Position numbers and translations under genes: made by a program. Shown here piece after piece: positions 1 to 7,743 of a stretch of DNA of 21,300 nucleotides; the stretch's first letter is position 1; each line of letters starts with the position of its first letter. The DNA comes from Bacteroidota bacterium (lineage in GTDB: Bacteria; Bacteroidota; Bacteroidia; Bacteroidales; Prolixibacteraceae): assembly GCA_023412195.1 (NCBI GenBank), contig JAEYNZ010000056.1:1-21300 (forward strand), written 5' to 3'. The notes below the pieces were generated by a model. That model saw nothing but the letters and a program-made list of their open reading frames with translations. It was not told the origin of the DNA and did no database searches.

Positions 1-124
1 ATATTACCGAAAGGTTAGGGTTGTAAATTAGGGAACCGCCGTATACGAGAACCGTACGTACGGTGCTGTGAGAGGTCGGAAAGTAAAGTAGGAGGAAAAC
101 TACTTTATTTTCCTCCTACTCGAT
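1..124 (+). mobile_element. Group II intron, 3' end (domains V and VI)
   Basis: The stretch at about 34-68 has the form of a group II intron domain V: a lower stem of CCGCCGTA (36-43) against TACGGTG (59-65), the catalytic-triad-like CGC at 37-39, a short upper stem around an AGAA loop, and the two-base bulge region near 57-58. It is followed by a domain VI-like hairpin: GAGAGG at 70-75 pairs with CCT-A-CTC at 115-121, leaving A118 unpaired as the candidate branch-point adenosine. A long inner stem lies at about 79-113. The intron should end at about 124 (CGAT). The upstream part, including any reverse transcriptase gene, lies outside the window. This is a pattern recognised by eye; the exact 3' splice site could be off by one or two bases. 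Confidence 0.82.
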
Positions 125-150
125 TTAGCAGGAACTTTTTGGTAAAATCA

Positions 151-176
151 AAAAAGGAAAGCTTACCTGCTTTCCC
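151..176 (-). terminator. Rho-independent terminator of the galU operon
   Basis: The inverted repeat GGAAAGC (156-162) / GCTTTCC (169-175) has a 6-base loop. Read on the minus strand, the hairpin is followed by TTTTTTGATTTT, the U-tract of an intrinsic terminator. It lies about 60 bp beyond the galU stop codon and so closes the leftward operon. Confidence 0.75.
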
Positions 177-235
177 TTTATACTGTTTGGAAACTTAATT
201 TCTTCTTTGTCAGGATGTCTGCTATGTAGAAGCGG

Positions 236-1105
236 TCATAAATCTGTTGAGAATTCCTTCAGCCATTCTCTCAGGGGTACTCCGATTTCTTCGTGCATCA
301 ACCCGTAAATGATATTGGTTTTCAGGAAATCGAGTTTGTTTCCGATGTCATACCTGGTGCCTTTAAAGCGTAGTCCGTACATGGCATATTTCTTTACCAT
401 TTCGCGCATGGCATCAGTAAGCTGTATCTCATTGTTTTTGCCGGGTTTTGTTTTATTGAGATAATCAAAAATTTCAGGTGTAAAGATATACCGGCTGGCA
501 ATTGCAAGATTGGAAGGTGCTTCCTCTGCTGAGGGTTTTTCAACAAAATCTTCTGCTATTATAACATTTTCATCCAGTTTTTTGCCTTTGATAACACCAT
601 AGCGGTGCACATTTTCCATAGGTACCTCTTCAAGTGCCACTACTGAAGATTTATATTTTTCATAAACCATCATCAGTTGTTTGGTGATGGGTAAGCCTTC
701 ACCACTGATTAACGTATCGCCTAAAAGCACGGCAAAGGGCTGGTTGCCCACATGATCTTCAGCATATCGTATGGCATCACCCAGTCCGTTCATTTCCTTC
801 TGCCAGATAAAATGAATATTAGCCAGGTTTGATATTTTTTTAATTTGTTCCAGCAGATCATATTGTTTTTTTGCCAGCAGTGATTCTTCAAGTATAGGGC
901 TCCGGTCGAAATGCTCTTCTATTGCACGTTTTCCTTTTCCGATGATGATGAGGATATCGGTTATTCCGCTGTTGACAGCTTCTTCTACTACGTACTGAAT
1001 AACCGGGGTATCAACAATAGGAATCATTTCCTTTGGTTGTGATTTGGTAATGGGCAAAAATCGGGTTCCCCAACCTGCGGCAGGGATCACAGCTTTCTTA
1101 ATCAT
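236..1105 (-). CDS. galU: UTP--glucose-1-phosphate uridylyltransferase (GalU)
   Basis: Makes a UDP-sugar (classically UDP-glucose) and pyrophosphate from UTP and a sugar 1-phosphate in the cytoplasm. At 289 residues it has the usual bacterial GalU length. The N-terminal nucleotide-binding loop AAGWGTRFLP is at residues 9-18, followed by the SQPKEMIPIVDTP segment that carries the conserved lysine. The mid-protein LLGDTLI motif supplies the metal-binding aspartate, and a VEKPSAEEAPSNLA segment precedes the sugar-binding part. The ATG lies 5 bp after the stop of the upstream GHMP kinase gene, so the two are almost certainly co-transcribed, and a terminator follows. The pairing with a glucuronokinase-like protein makes glucuronate 1-phosphate a possible substrate, but nothing in the sequence alone distinguishes this from glucose 1-phosphate. 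Confidence 0.93.
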   Translation of the reverse strand: MIKKAVIPAAGWGTRFLPITKSQPKEMIPIVDTPVIQYVVEEAVNSGITDILIIIGKGKRAIEEHFDRSPILEESLLAKKQYDLLEQIKKISNLANIHFIWQKEMNGLGDAIRYAEDHVGNQPFAVLLGDTLISGEGLPITKQLMMVYEKYKSSVVALEEVPMENVHRYGVIKGKKLDENVIIAEDFVEKPSAEEAPSNLAIASRYIFTPEIFDYLNKTKPGKNNEIQLTDAMREMVKKYAMYGLRFKGTRYDIGNKLDFLKTNIIYGLMHEEIGVPLREWLKEFSTDL

Positions 1106-1110
1106 ATAAC

Positions 1111-2109
1111 TTAATTTACTATTGTGGGTTTAATTACTTCAAAATTTCTTTCCTTCATGGCTTTGACCAGCCTGAGGTACATATCTTCATCCTTATATGT
1201 ACCGATCACAGCGCCGCCTGAACCTGTAAATTTAGCAGAAGCACCTGAAGATCGGGCTGTTTCTACCATTTCTATATTTCCTTTTGTAATGGGAATAAGG
1301 CTGCGCCTTAAATCGAAATTTGCATTGATCAGGTCGTGCATGGTCTGATAATCCTGTTTCATAAGTGCTTCGCGAAAATTTTCGGTGTAGCCTGCCCATT
1401 GTTCCATGGCGTCCAGTACTTTCTTTTCGCCGATGTTAAACCTCGCACGCAGGTTGTTATGCAATACCTCTGTACCTTCTGAAAGATTTTTACGGAAGGC
1501 AATGTACATATTTGGAAACAGGGAGGCATCCAGCACTTCATAGTTGCCAAATCCCTGCTTGTCCATTATGGTTTTATTGAAATCCATATATACGGGCTGG
1601 GCATAGGCCTGTGCAACACGGTCCTGCAGCCCGGCTGCGATTCCAAGTTCTTTATCTTCAACACTTAGTACAAGGTTGGCAAGTATAGGTTTCGGAATGG
1701 CAACTCCATAGAAAGATATGAGCGCTTTCATGCATGCAGTAATAATTGCACTGCTTCCTGCCAGCCCGAGCCTGAGTGGAATGTTGGAATTATATCGGAT
1801 GGTAAAGTTCCTGTTGTCGAGCATGATGTTACACTCGCGGCAGTAATCATAAAATACCTTAATGGTAGCTTTTAAAAGTCTGATTCCCCCATAATAACCT
1901 GAGAGGTTCACATTGTCAACCAGATCACCTATGCTGTCGAACCGGGTTATATCGAGCCGCTGTGGCTGGATTTCAAGTTCCGGTGTATGGTATAACTGCA
2001 CTTTGGCTTCGAAGTTTGAAAACAGGAAAGCAATGGTTTTACCAAAATAGCCATCAGAGGGATTCCCAATAACAGCTGCTCTTGGGTGGCAATAAGTTTC
2101 AATAATCAT
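1111..2109 (-). CDS. GHMP-family sugar kinase, glucuronokinase-like
   Basis: A 332-residue GHMP kinase expected to phosphorylate the anomeric position of a free sugar with ATP. The ATP-binding GHMP motif LGLAGSSAI is near residues 114-122 and the C-terminal glycine motif FTGSGGAVIG is near 294-303. Unlike galactokinase or homoserine kinase, it has several segments I recall from plant glucuronokinase: an IGNPSDGYFGKT opening, a GYYGGIRLL stretch, the NFTIRYNSNIP lead-in to the ATP loop, KELGIAAGLQDRVAQ, and NFDLRR. This resemblance runs nearly end to end, from memory and not from an alignment. The gene sits between an acyl-CoA ligase gene (15-bp gap) and galU (5-bp gap). The likely product is glucuronate 1-phosphate, which the GalU neighbour could convert to the UDP form. 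Kinase assignment is firm; the exact sugar is inferred. Confidence 0.85.
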   Translation of the reverse strand: MIIETYCHPRAAVIGNPSDGYFGKTIAFLFSNFEAKVQLYHTPELEIQPQRLDITRFDSIGDLVDNVNLSGYYGGIRLLKATIKVFYDYCRECNIMLDNRNFTIRYNSNIPLRLGLAGSSAIITACMKALISFYGVAIPKPILANLVLSVEDKELGIAAGLQDRVAQAYAQPVYMDFNKTIMDKQGFGNYEVLDASLFPNMYIAFRKNLSEGTEVLHNNLRARFNIGEKKVLDAMEQWAGYTENFREALMKQDYQTMHDLINANFDLRRSLIPITKGNIEMVETARSSGASAKFTGSGGAVIGTYKDEDMYLRLVKAMKERNFEVIKPTIVN

Positions 2110-2124
2110 ACGGATATTTATTTT

Positions 2125-4029
2125 CTAAGAATTCATTTTGCTTAAAGCTGCAAAATTGGTATCATTTTCTATATTTTTAGCGGCAGGTGAATACAAAAAT
2201 TCAATTTCGTTGCTGTAACGTTCAATAATTTTACCCCTTACCATCTTCATTGTTGCATTAACCAGTCCGTTTTCCTGGTTAAATGTTTCGGGAAGAATTA
2301 CAAAGGTGGCAGGTAACCAGCGTTCAGGAAACATTCCTTCATGGGCTCCTCCTTTTTTGAAAGCATCTAATTCCTGATTGATTATACTTAATGATTTTAA
2401 TTTTCCCTGCTCACTTCCAGGTTCGATGTTGAGTTTTTTTAACTCACGTTTGATTGTCTCCATATCAGGCACTATCAGGGCTGTTGTATAAGAGTTTTGG
2501 TTGTTATACAGCATTATTTGCTGGATGGAGGATGATAGCTCAACAACTGCTTCCTCTATTCCTTCAGGACTGTACTTTTCTCCGTCATTACCTATGAGCA
2601 GGCTTTTAAAGCGGCCCAGTACATAAAGGAACCCGTCAGAGTCCATGTAGCCCATATCGCCCGTATACAACCAACCGCTTTTTATAGTTTCTGCAGTAGC
2701 CTGTGGATTTTTCCAGTATCCAAGCATCACATTATCACCTTTTACAACGATTTCACCTTTCTGTCCTACCGGCATTTCAACGCCATTTTCATCAAGAATT
2801 TTCAGGTCAAGGTATTTTACGAGTCTGCCTGATGATCCAAATTTAATGGCATGCAATGCATTGGAAGAGATAACAGGGGCTGCTTCTGTCAGCCCGTATC
2901 CCTGGCATACCGGCATGCCGATTGCATAAAAGAAACGCTGAAGCTCAATATCGAGCAAGGCTCCTCCGCCAATAAAGAATTGCAGCCTGCCTCCAAATCC
3001 CTCCCTGATTTTGGAAAACAGAATCTTGTCGAATAATACTGTTAACGGTTTAAGAATAAATCTCCATCCTTTACCACGGTCAAATCCAAGGCCGTTGTAT
3101 GTGTAGCTTACACTCAACGCAAACAGGAACAATTTATACAAGGTTTCTCCTTTTTTTCTGATTTGGGCTTCAATATTCTGCCTGAACTTCTTTGAAAAAG
3201 CAGGTACGCTCATAAGAAGTGTTGGCTTGATCTCCCTGATGTTCTGAGGAATATTTTTTAAAGTTTCGAGGGGTGTTTTTCCCACTTCAACCGAGGCAAT
3301 GCTTGCTCCCTTATACATGAATGCATACAGGCAGCATGTATGCGCAAAAGCATGGTCCCATGGAAGGATAGCCAGTGTAATCCAATCGCTTTGAAGTTCC
3401 ATCAGGGTATTGGCCTGCACTACGTTTGCAGCATAATTCAGGTGTGAGAGCATAATCCCCTTGGGGTCGGCTGTAGTTCCCGACGTGTAACTGATATTTG
3501 CCAGATCGTCAGGTTTAATATTTTTCCAGGTGGCTTCAATTTCCATCTGGTGGTTCTGCAGATAATTTTCACCCTGCTTTATAAGGTTCCGGTAATCCAC
3601 ATCATTTTTCCCCGGTTTTTCTTTGCCGTCGAGATATATAACTTTTTCCAGCTTGGGAAGTTTCTTTCTGATATCTTCAATTTTGGCTTCGTATTGCCGG
3701 GAAACAAAAATAAACTTGCTGCCGCTGTGGTTAAGCCTGAATACCAGTTCATTCTCCTGCAGTCTGATTGATAGTGGAACATTTACACCACCGGCATAAA
3801 GCATTCCAAGTTCACTGATGATCCAGTCGTTACGGCCGTCGGAAAGCAACCCGGCACGATCCCCTTTTTTCATTCCGATCGAAACAAGTCCGGCTGCAAG
3901 CTTTATAACTTGTTCCCTGGTTTGACTATAAGTTGTTTCTGTAAATTTTCCATCCTTTTTTTCCCACAGGTAGGGATTATTTGGAAAATTATTTACTGCA
4001 GTTTCAAAAAGTTCAATTATTGTTCTCAT
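2125..4029 (-). CDS. Long-chain fatty acid--CoA ligase (AMP-forming)
   Basis: Activates a fatty acid with ATP to an acyl-adenylate and transfers it to CoA. The 634-residue length fits the long-chain acyl-CoA synthetase branch of the ANL superfamily. Visible motifs are the P-loop YTSGTTADPKG at about 180-190 (the usual second Gly is Ala here), GYGLTEAAPV near 374, and the hinge region GWLYTGDMGYMDSDGFLYVLGR near 450-472. The C-terminal NATMKMVRGKIIERY contains the lysine position needed for adenylation. No signal peptide or transmembrane helix is evident, so it is cytoplasmic or membrane-peripheral. It is the first gene of a three-gene unit with the GHMP kinase and galU, behind a consensus-like TAnnTTTG box. 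Its functional link to the sugar genes is not apparent. Confidence 0.92.
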   Translation of the reverse strand: MRTIIELFETAVNNFPNNPYLWEKKDGKFTETTYSQTREQVIKLAAGLVSIGMKKGDRAGLLSDGRNDWIISELGMLYAGGVNVPLSIRLQENELVFRLNHSGSKFIFVSRQYEAKIEDIRKKLPKLEKVIYLDGKEKPGKNDVDYRNLIKQGENYLQNHQMEIEATWKNIKPDDLANISYTSGTTADPKGIMLSHLNYAANVVQANTLMELQSDWITLAILPWDHAFAHTCCLYAFMYKGASIASVEVGKTPLETLKNIPQNIREIKPTLLMSVPAFSKKFRQNIEAQIRKKGETLYKLFLFALSVSYTYNGLGFDRGKGWRFILKPLTVLFDKILFSKIREGFGGRLQFFIGGGALLDIELQRFFYAIGMPVCQGYGLTEAAPVISSNALHAIKFGSSGRLVKYLDLKILDENGVEMPVGQKGEIVVKGDNVMLGYWKNPQATAETIKSGWLYTGDMGYMDSDGFLYVLGRFKSLLIGNDGEKYSPEGIEEAVVELSSSIQQIMLYNNQNSYTTALIVPDMETIKRELKKLNIEPGSEQGKLKSLSIINQELDAFKKGGAHEGMFPERWLPATFVILPETFNQENGLVNATMKMVRGKIIERYSNEIEFLYSPAAKNIENDTNFAALSKMNS

Positions 4030-4053
4030 CCGCGGAAAGATTAGTTTTCATAC

Positions 4054-4061
4054 CAAAAGTA
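4054..4061 (-). promoter_or_regulatory. Predicted promoter -7 box of the acyl-CoA ligase/kinase/galU operon
   Basis: Read on the minus strand the sequence is TACTTTTG, an exact match to the Bacteroidota -7 consensus TAnnTTTG, about 25 bp upstream of the ATG. Transcription would start near 4047. The -33 TTTG element is not well conserved at the expected spacing. Confidence 0.5.
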
Positions 4062-4156
4062 CAAAAAAATCAACGATTTGGATATGAAATAAACTCCGGC
4101 ACATAGCAGGTAATTTTTTCATTCCGGTTAATATACAATATAAGTAGATTGAACCT

Positions 4157-5209
4157 TTATTCTTTGATTACAGAAAACCTGCACACCGTTACTTCATGAT
4201 AAACTTTGCCAGGCGTGAGCATTACAGATGGAAAATGCGGATGGTGTACTGAATCAGGATAATGCTGTGTTTCAAGAGCTATGCCTGAAAAGGGTCCAAA
4301 CTTCTTTTTTCCGTCGATTTCAAGTTCAGGTATCCAGTATCCTGTATATAATTGAATGCCAGGTTGTGTAGTAGAAATCTCCACCAGGCGGCCGCTGCTC
4401 CTTTCCCTCAAAACGCAGGCGGGTTTTAGTTCACCTGCTTCATTATCCAGAACAAAATTGTCATCATAGCCGTAGTTCAATTCTTTCATGTCGTGCTTAA
4501 TAGTTTTGAAATCACTAAAATCGTAAGCTGTTTCTACGGTAGATAAAATTCTACCGGTAGGAATCTGGTTGTTCATTTCAGTCATCTTACTGGCAAATAG
4601 TTTTAGTTCATGATTCAGGATGTTCTCCTTACCACCATTCAGGTTAAAGTACGTGTGATTGGTAAGATTTACAACAGTGGTCTGATCTGTTTCAGCAAAA
4701 TATTCCATCACCAGTTCATTGGCATCAGTTAAAAGGTAGATGCATTTCACCTTCAGGTTGCCTGGATACATTTCTTCGAGGTGAGGGCTGAAGTAGGAGA
4801 ATTCAATCCCTGAAGCATCTTCTTTTTTTATGATGCGTGCATCCCAGAGCCTTTTGTCAAATCCGGTATTTCCCCCATGAAGGTGATTTGGGCCGTTGTT
4901 GACTGCAAGTGGATAACTTTTCCCTTCAATTTCAAGATGCCCTTTTGCAATCCTGTTGCCAAACCGGCCGATGATGGAGCCGAAATATGGATAGTTGCTG
5001 AGATAAGCCTCACTTAAATAATCTTCCAGTTTATCGAAACCGCAAACAATGTTTTCGTCGGTTCCTTTTTTATCAGGCATTTCAATGGCTGTAATAATAG
5101 CTCCATAATCGGTAACTTTTACTTTCACCCCATTTCTGTTAATCAGGAAAAAAAGTGTGGTATCTCTTCCATCCGGAAGTTTTCCAAAAAATTCTTGTTT
5201 TACACTCAT
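4157..5209 (-). CDS. galM: Aldose 1-epimerase (galactose mutarotase)
   Basis: Interconverts the alpha and beta anomers of galactose or glucose, feeding galactokinase with alpha-galactose. The 350-residue protein has the whole galactose-mutarotase fold signature: GRFGNRIAKG near the N-terminal third, the substrate-binding NHLHGGNTGFDKRLWDA block, the catalytic histidine in NLTNHTYFNL (about residue 185), and the catalytic glutamate in GIALETQHYPD (about residue 310). The end has the typical PGKVYHEVTVCRF strand. No lipoprotein or signal sequence is present, so it is cytoplasmic. It is transcribed away from a GntR-type regulator, with galK and a sugar transporter beyond, which supports a galactose catabolic role. 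Confidence 0.95.
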   Translation of the reverse strand: MSVKQEFFGKLPDGRDTTLFFLINRNGVKVKVTDYGAIITAIEMPDKKGTDENIVCGFDKLEDYLSEAYLSNYPYFGSIIGRFGNRIAKGHLEIEGKSYPLAVNNGPNHLHGGNTGFDKRLWDARIIKKEDASGIEFSYFSPHLEEMYPGNLKVKCIYLLTDANELVMEYFAETDQTTVVNLTNHTYFNLNGGKENILNHELKLFASKMTEMNNQIPTGRILSTVETAYDFSDFKTIKHDMKELNYGYDDNFVLDNEAGELKPACVLRERSSGRLVEISTTQPGIQLYTGYWIPELEIDGKKKFGPFSGIALETQHYPDSVHHPHFPSVMLTPGKVYHEVTVCRFSVIKE

Positions 5210-5319
5210 TGTTCGTAGTATTAATCTGGTTGCTGATTTAAAACCGTATTTTAACTAGTAGCCTCTGTTTTTGATACTTTTATGTCTGCTACGCAAATCT
5301 GCAAAAAATGAATTTATTA

Positions 5320-5348
5320 TTTGACAGACACTGCTAGTGTTATAGAAC
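5320..5348 (+). promoter_or_regulatory. Divergent promoter region with a candidate operator palindrome
   Basis: The 139-bp gap between galM and the regulator gene contains ACACTgctAGTGT (5328-5340), a perfect 5-bp inverted repeat around a 3-base spacer. It is flanked by TTTGACA (5320-5326) and TATAGAAC (5341-5348), which could act as promoter elements, although their spacing and the second box fit the Bacteroidota consensus poorly. A palindrome between the two elements is where an autoregulating GntR repressor would bind. The palindrome is seen; its role is inference. Confidence 0.35.
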
Positions 5349-5402
5349 ATGTTTATCTTTATAGGGTTTATTTTAATTTTGTCTTTAACCAAAAATCAAA
5401 CC

Positions 5403-6404
5403 TTGAAAAAAGTTATAAAAATAAACAACAAATCTTCTGAGCCAAAATACAGACAGATTATTGATTCTCTATGTTGTGCCATAGAGAATGGATCTCTTAA
5501 GAAAGGAGATAAGATTCCTTCTATAAATCAAATTTGTACAGAGTACAATTTAAGCAGGGATACAGTCATTTATGCTTACAGCGAATTAAAATCAAAAGGT
5601 ATTATTTTAAGTCAGCCAGGAAAAGGATATTACCTTGCAACAAGTGAAACCAACCGGAATGAAAAGGTATTTGTCCTTTTTGATGAATTAAATGCATTTA
5701 AGGAAGAATTATATTATGCCCTCATATCTACTCTGAAGGGGAGGGCACATGTGGAAGTTTATTTCCATAATAATAATTTCAAATTATTTAATAATCTGCT
5801 GGTTGAATGTGCCGGAAATTATACCTCTTATATTATTATGCCTGCTTCTTTTGAAAATACAGGACATCTTTTATCAAAACTTTCTCAAAACAGGATTTTT
5901 ATACTTGACAGACTGAAGGCAGATTTAAAAGATTTCCATGGGGTCTATCAGGATTTTGAAGCGGATGTGTTTGAAGCAATGACATCAGGTATGACTCTGC
6001 TCAATAAATACAGAAAGCTTGTGTTTTTAAATTCCGGTGGGAAGGAGCCTATAGAAAGAGTAAGAGGTTTTGAGCGATTTTGTAAAAATAACAATATTGA
6101 GTATCAGATTCTTAAAAGTATAGATAATGCAAGACCTGCCCTCTATGAAGCCTGGTTTCTGACCTCTGACCGTGATTTGGTACAACTGGTAAAAATGGCA
6201 AAAGAATATAAGTTCAAACTGGGAAAGAAGTTCGGTATTGTATCTTTTAATGATACGATGTTAAAGGAGGTAGTGGCAGGTGGGATAACAACCATTTCAA
6301 CTGATTTTACGGAAATGGGAAAAACATTGGCCAGTATGATATTAAATAGTAAAAGCGGTATGATAAAAAATCCATCCAGATTGATAATCAGAAAAAGCCT
6401 GTAA
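5403..6404 (+). CDS. GntR-type transcriptional regulator with sugar-sensing (LacI-like) domain
   Basis: A predicted DNA-binding repressor or activator of the neighbouring galactose genes. Numbered from the TTG at 5403 (333 residues), an N-terminal GntR winged helix covers about residues 10-78, with KYRQIIDSLCCAIENG, the GDKIPSINQICTEYNLSRDTV helix-turn-helix and the GKGYYLA wing. The rest resembles a periplasmic-binding/LacI-type effector domain ending in GIVSFNDTMLKEVVAGGITTIST, typical of sugar-responsive regulators. An in-frame ATG exists at 5349, but it would add an 18-residue hydrophobic leader (FIFIGFILIL) that is foreign to this family. The TTG gives the family-typical MKKVIKINNKSSEPKYRQI start, so I prefer it. 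Neighbours are galM (divergent), galK and a sugar transporter. Confidence 0.85.
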   Translation: MKKVIKINNKSSEPKYRQIIDSLCCAIENGSLKKGDKIPSINQICTEYNLSRDTVIYAYSELKSKGIILSQPGKGYYLATSETNRNEKVFVLFDELNAFKEELYYALISTLKGRAHVEVYFHNNNFKLFNNLLVECAGNYTSYIIMPASFENTGHLLSKLSQNRIFILDRLKADLKDFHGVYQDFEADVFEAMTSGMTLLNKYRKLVFLNSGGKEPIERVRGFERFCKNNNIEYQILKSIDNARPALYEAWFLTSDRDLVQLVKMAKEYKFKLGKKFGIVSFNDTMLKEVVAGGITTISTDFTEMGKTLASMILNSKSGMIKNPSRLIIRKSL

Positions 6405-6457
6405 AAAACAAAGATTATGGAATTATGCTTTTTTTTTATGAATTCCAATATTAAAAT

Positions 6458-6465
6458 TATATTTG
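6458..6465 (+). promoter_or_regulatory. Predicted galK promoter -7 box
   Basis: TATATTTG is an exact match to the Bacteroidota -7 consensus TAnnTTTG, in the 113-bp gap upstream of galK. The A/T-rich stretch at 6435-6440 (TTTATG) is a partial match to the -33 TTTG. An imperfect hairpin, GGAATT (6419-6424) with AATTCC (6441-6446), overlaps the -33 region and could be an operator. Confidence 0.45.
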
Positions 6466-6517
6466 TTTCAACTTGCGCCAGCCAGTTAAGTATTGATGTT
6501 AATTGAAATTTATAATT

Positions 6518-7681
6518 ATGACAGTTGATCAGTTAAAGGAAAAGTTTGTTGAAAAATACGGTGAAGGAGAAGTCAGTGGTTATTTTTCACCCGGACGTGT
6601 TAATCTGATTGGGGAGCATACCGATTATAATGGCGGATATGTATTCCCATGTGCCATTAGTTTTGGCAATTATTGCCTGATACGTAAAACAAAGCGGAAA
6701 TCCGTAAGATTTTCCTCATTGAATATGGAATTTGAAACAGAGATTCCTGTAGCAGAATTAAATAAACCTGTTGCAAAGGAATGGGTAAACTATCCCATTG
6801 GTGTTTTTGCCCAGTTTTTAAAGAGGGGAATAGTATTCGGTGAAGGTGCCGATTTACTTTTTTATGGAAACGTTCCAAATGGGGCAGGACTTTCATCTTC
6901 AGCTGCGCTTGAAATGGTGACTGCCGTTGCAATAAATGACATGTGGAAGTTGAATATCGACAGACTTGACCTGATAAAAATGGCGCAAAAAGCTGAACAT
7001 GAATTCGCCGGAGTTATGTGCGGAATTATGGATCAGTTTGCCTCAGGGATGGGGAAAGCAAATCATGCAATATTTCTTGACTGTGATACATTGGAATATC
7101 ATCTGGTACCGGTTGAACTGGAGGGGGCTAAAATTGTGATCAGTAATACGAACAGTCCGCATAAACTTGATTCAGGAAAATATAACCAGCGTGTTGCTGA
7201 ATGTCATGAGGCTGTAAAAGAAATCAGTGAGGTGCTAAAACCAATAAAAGCACTGGTGGAGTGTTCTATGAGTGAATTTAAACAAATTGAAGATAGGTTC
7301 ACTGATGAAACTGCTAAAAAAAGAGCACGGCACGTTATCAGTGAAATAGAACGGACAGAGGAGGCTGTAAGGCAGTTGAAGCATGGTAATCTCGAACGTT
7401 TCGGTGAACTGATGAATGCTTCACATGATTCTTTGCGCGATGATTATGAAGTAACAGGGTTTGAACTGGATACCATGGTGGAAGAAGCAAGGAAAATCGA
7501 TGGAGTTATCGGCTCAAGGATGACCGGGGGAGGATTTGGTGGATGTACGGTAAGCATCGTAAAAGATGAGGCCATCGAAACTTTTAAAGTGCAGGTTGGA
7601 AACAATTATGAAAGTAAAACCGGACTGCAAGCTGAGATCTACGTAGCTGAAATCAGTGACGGATCCAAAAAACTTTTCTAA
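6518..7681 (+). CDS. galK: Galactokinase
   Basis: Phosphorylates alpha-D-galactose at C1 with ATP, the first committed step of the Leloir pathway. The 387-residue protein has the galactokinase signature GRVNLIGEHTDYNGG at residues 26-40, the GHMP ATP-binding loop VPNGAGLSSSAALEM near 117-131, the catalytic aspartate in CGIMDQFASG near residue 170, and the C-terminal MTGGGFGGCTVSIV motif near 333-346. The ATG at 6518 is preferred over an in-frame TTG 15 bp upstream because it gives the usual family N-terminus. It follows the GntR-type regulator and precedes a sugar MFS transporter by 62 bp. No galT was found in the window, so the next Leloir step must be encoded elsewhere. Confidence 0.96.
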   Translation: MTVDQLKEKFVEKYGEGEVSGYFSPGRVNLIGEHTDYNGGYVFPCAISFGNYCLIRKTKRKSVRFSSLNMEFETEIPVAELNKPVAKEWVNYPIGVFAQFLKRGIVFGEGADLLFYGNVPNGAGLSSSAALEMVTAVAINDMWKLNIDRLDLIKMAQKAEHEFAGVMCGIMDQFASGMGKANHAIFLDCDTLEYHLVPVELEGAKIVISNTNSPHKLDSGKYNQRVAECHEAVKEISEVLKPIKALVECSMSEFKQIEDRFTDETAKKRARHVISEIERTEEAVRQLKHGNLERFGELMNASHDSLRDDYEVTGFELDTMVEEARKIDGVIGSRMTGGGFGGCTVSIVKDEAIETFKVQVGNNYESKTGLQAEIYVAEISDGSKKLF

Positions 7682-7743
7682 AGCTTTAGTTATATTCGCA
7701 GAAATTTATTTGAACTATCCATTAATATTTAAAAACGACAATT

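Noticed and set aside
5271..5285. TTGATACTTTTATGT, repeated exactly at 21169-21183
   Set aside because: A single 15-bp identity between two A/T-rich intergenic regions in 21 kb is close to chance expectation, and nothing else around the two sites matches.
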